From contig CM019218.1 in assembly GCA_009741485.1 (NCBI GenBank), positions 27,626,101 to 27,690,100 of the forward strand: DNA of 64,000 bases. The letters run 5' to 3'. The position numbers and the translations under genes were made by a program. This DNA is from Malurus cyaneus samueli. Taxonomy: Eukaryota; Chordata; Aves; Passeriformes; Maluridae. Position 1 is the stretch's first letter, and the number at the start of each line of letters is the position of its first letter. Below, one piece after another: positions 62,665 to 64,000 of the stretch. The notes beneath the pieces are model-generated. The model did not search any database. It was not told where the DNA came from and saw nothing but the letters and a program-made list of their open reading frames with translations.

Positions 62665-63828
62665 CCTAGCAAAAAATCAAAAATGAAATATTTATTACCG
62701 CATTTTGTGACTTAACACCTTTTTTTTCTTTTTAAAACATAACGTCACAGTCCTCATACAAGTATTTTAATGTAAATTTTGACAAAGCTTAAAGGTAACA
62801 GCATTTTCTTCTAGTGAGGAACACGTGCTGAGAAAGGAAGAATTCATGGACATACAATACCAATTCCACAGCAGATCTGATACTAGCAAAAACATTCTTT
62901 TTTTTTTTTTCAATTGAGGTAAACACATAGAATATCTAACATGAAACAATTAATAGACCGAACTCTGTACGAAGTTTGTTACAGTATTCTCTTGCTTTTT
63001 TTTCCCAAGCTTTGAGTTCATGATAAAGTCCTAGGTTTGGTGCAAAGACCGTTAGTAACTTCTTTCATTGTGGAAAGCTGCCCAACTTTTAGTTTTGTTT
63101 TGTCCAAAGCCAAGGCTCAGAACTACTGGAAGAAGCTTCTGCTCTGTTCTGTCTTTTAAATCTTCACCTGCAAGCTCTTTGAAGAAGAGTCCAAAAAAAA
63201 ATAGATTGGGAGGAATGGGGAGAGACTTAATGAAGCACGAACTATAAAGATCTGTTTGAAACTAAAGGACACATTTTATGAAGGAACAAAATGAGGGAAT
63301 GGCAAGGCCTTCTTGGAACAGTCTTCTGAGTGATGAGAGACCCAGCAAGACTTTTCATCTTCATCTCCAGGGTAGTTCTTTTCTCACTGGCCAAAACAGG
63401 TCTTTCATGGATAGTGACTTCACTGCTGAACCAAAACAGTCATTCTTTTGGGAACAACACACATAGTGTGGAAAACAAGGATTTTTTTTTCTTCTAAAAC
63501 TATTTGAGGCAACATAACGGAGTGATCAACAGAAATGTACAAGTTAACTTAGTTCCTATGTTTATACTACAGTAGTTATAACTCTTGGAGTCTTTTTTTT
63601 TTTTCCAGAGGATCTGTACATGGACATATTCATTTCAATGAGCCCATGGTTTCACATTTGTGTTCTTGTTTTGTTGGTCCTCTGTTGTTGATGAAAAATG
63701 ACAAAAAGTAAAAAATAATCACAGCTGTCTGGAATTTCGTATTAAGTGTCAACATCTGGTCAAAGTTCAAAAGTCTTAAAATAGTTTCTGTTTGTTTTTG
63801 TTTTGTTTTTCCCTTGAGTTCCCTTATA
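62665..63828 (-). other. MEIS2: MEIS2 3' untranslated region (proximal form)
   Basis: Runs from just after the TAG stop to the first canonical poly(A) signal on the minus strand. The sequence is AT-rich and non-coding, with several T tracts on the + strand. The left boundary is approximate, because the cleavage point within 10-30 bases of the hexamer cannot be fixed. Confidence 0.65.
62691..62696 (-). terminator. MEIS2: MEIS2 poly(A) signal candidate (AATAAA)
   Basis: TTTATT on the + strand is AATAAA on the gene strand, the first canonical hexamer after the stop, about 1.13 kb downstream. It is followed in gene orientation by TTTTGTGTTTTTAATC, a good GU/U-rich downstream element. A second AATAAA at 60897-60902 could define a longer isoform. 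Confidence 0.65.
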
Positions 63829-64000
63829 CTACTGGGCATGAAGGTCCATAACCTGTCCACCAACACTGGGGTCTACAGAATTTAACATTGTGGGGCTCTG
63901 TGCTGACATGGTCATTCCAGGGTGGGAAGGGAGTCCTCCGTGCATCATCATGGCTGGGTGGTGAGGGTGACTTGGCAAATATGAATGGATTGGGGGTCCA
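63829..64000 (-). CDS. MEIS2: MEIS2 C-terminal coding end (last exon, partial)
   Basis: Encodes the last 56 residues and TAG stop (63829-63831) of a MEIS-family TALE homeodomain transcription factor; the exon continues past the window. Seen in order from the right edge: GPPIHSYLPSHPHHPAMMMH, then HPGMTMSAQSPTMLNSVDP and GGQVMDLHAQ-stop. The HSYLPSHPHHPAMMMHGG and MSAQSPTMLNSVDP segments fit MEIS2 rather than MEIS1, which as I recall has MSASSPTVLNTGDP here. This tail lies after the homeodomain in the C-terminal transactivation region. Partners of the full protein are PBX and HOX factors, in the nucleus. Compared with the vertebrate MEIS2 I remember, several residues differ, including VMDLHAQ for VMDIHAQ. 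Convergence with CDIN1 supports the identity independently. Confidence 0.93.
   Translation of the reverse strand, partial: GPPIHSYLPSHPHHPAMMMHGGLPSHPGMTMSAQSPTMLNSVDPSVGGQVMDLHAQ

Overview
This is a stretch of vertebrate nuclear DNA, most probably from a bird. Three things point there: a 5'-truncated CR1 retroposon whose 3' end carries the avian-type ATTCTATG/ATTCTGTG octamers, an otherwise low density of interspersed repeats, and parts of two vertebrate genes lying tail to tail. I recognised both genes by reading their exons: the last coding exon of CDIN1 (C15orf41; + strand, stop at 13026-13028) and the C-terminal end of MEIS2 (- strand, stop at 63829-63831). The same two genes are convergent neighbours on human chromosome 15, so exon identity and synteny agree. 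I found no bacterial, phage or viral features.

Layout. 1-12892 reads as the final intron of CDIN1; it holds a perfect 28-copy AAGGA microsatellite and the CR1 copy. 12893-13028 is the last CDIN1 coding exon, followed by a 3' UTR with three possible poly(A) signals. 14.0-49.5 kb is AT-rich intergenic DNA with no gene I can support, broken by a 20-base assembly gap at 33981-34000. 49.5-61.7 kb is very different: several CpG islands alternate with AT-rich, TAAT-rich DNA that also keeps its CpGs. That is the look of a broad unmethylated, Polycomb-type domain beside a developmental transcription-factor gene. About 62.67-63.83 kb is the MEIS2 3' UTR (minus strand), and 63829-64000 is coding.

How the parts may work together. 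MEIS2 is a TALE homeodomain factor, and its regulatory landscape is expected to reach into this interval and probably into CDIN1's intron. Candidate regulatory items that can be seen include a perfect inverted pair of MEIS-type TTGACAGC sites 3 kb past MEIS2, a CRE palindrome next to a MEF2/TATA-like site at a CpG-island edge, a TATA-like box in front of another island, a 21-bp tandem duplication, a CA/CG minisatellite likely to adopt Z-DNA, and a cluster of short repeats plus a hairpin near 18.0-18.4 kb. These are sequence-level candidates only. Most long open frames here are compositional artefacts of CpG islands or of purine/pyrimidine microsatellites.
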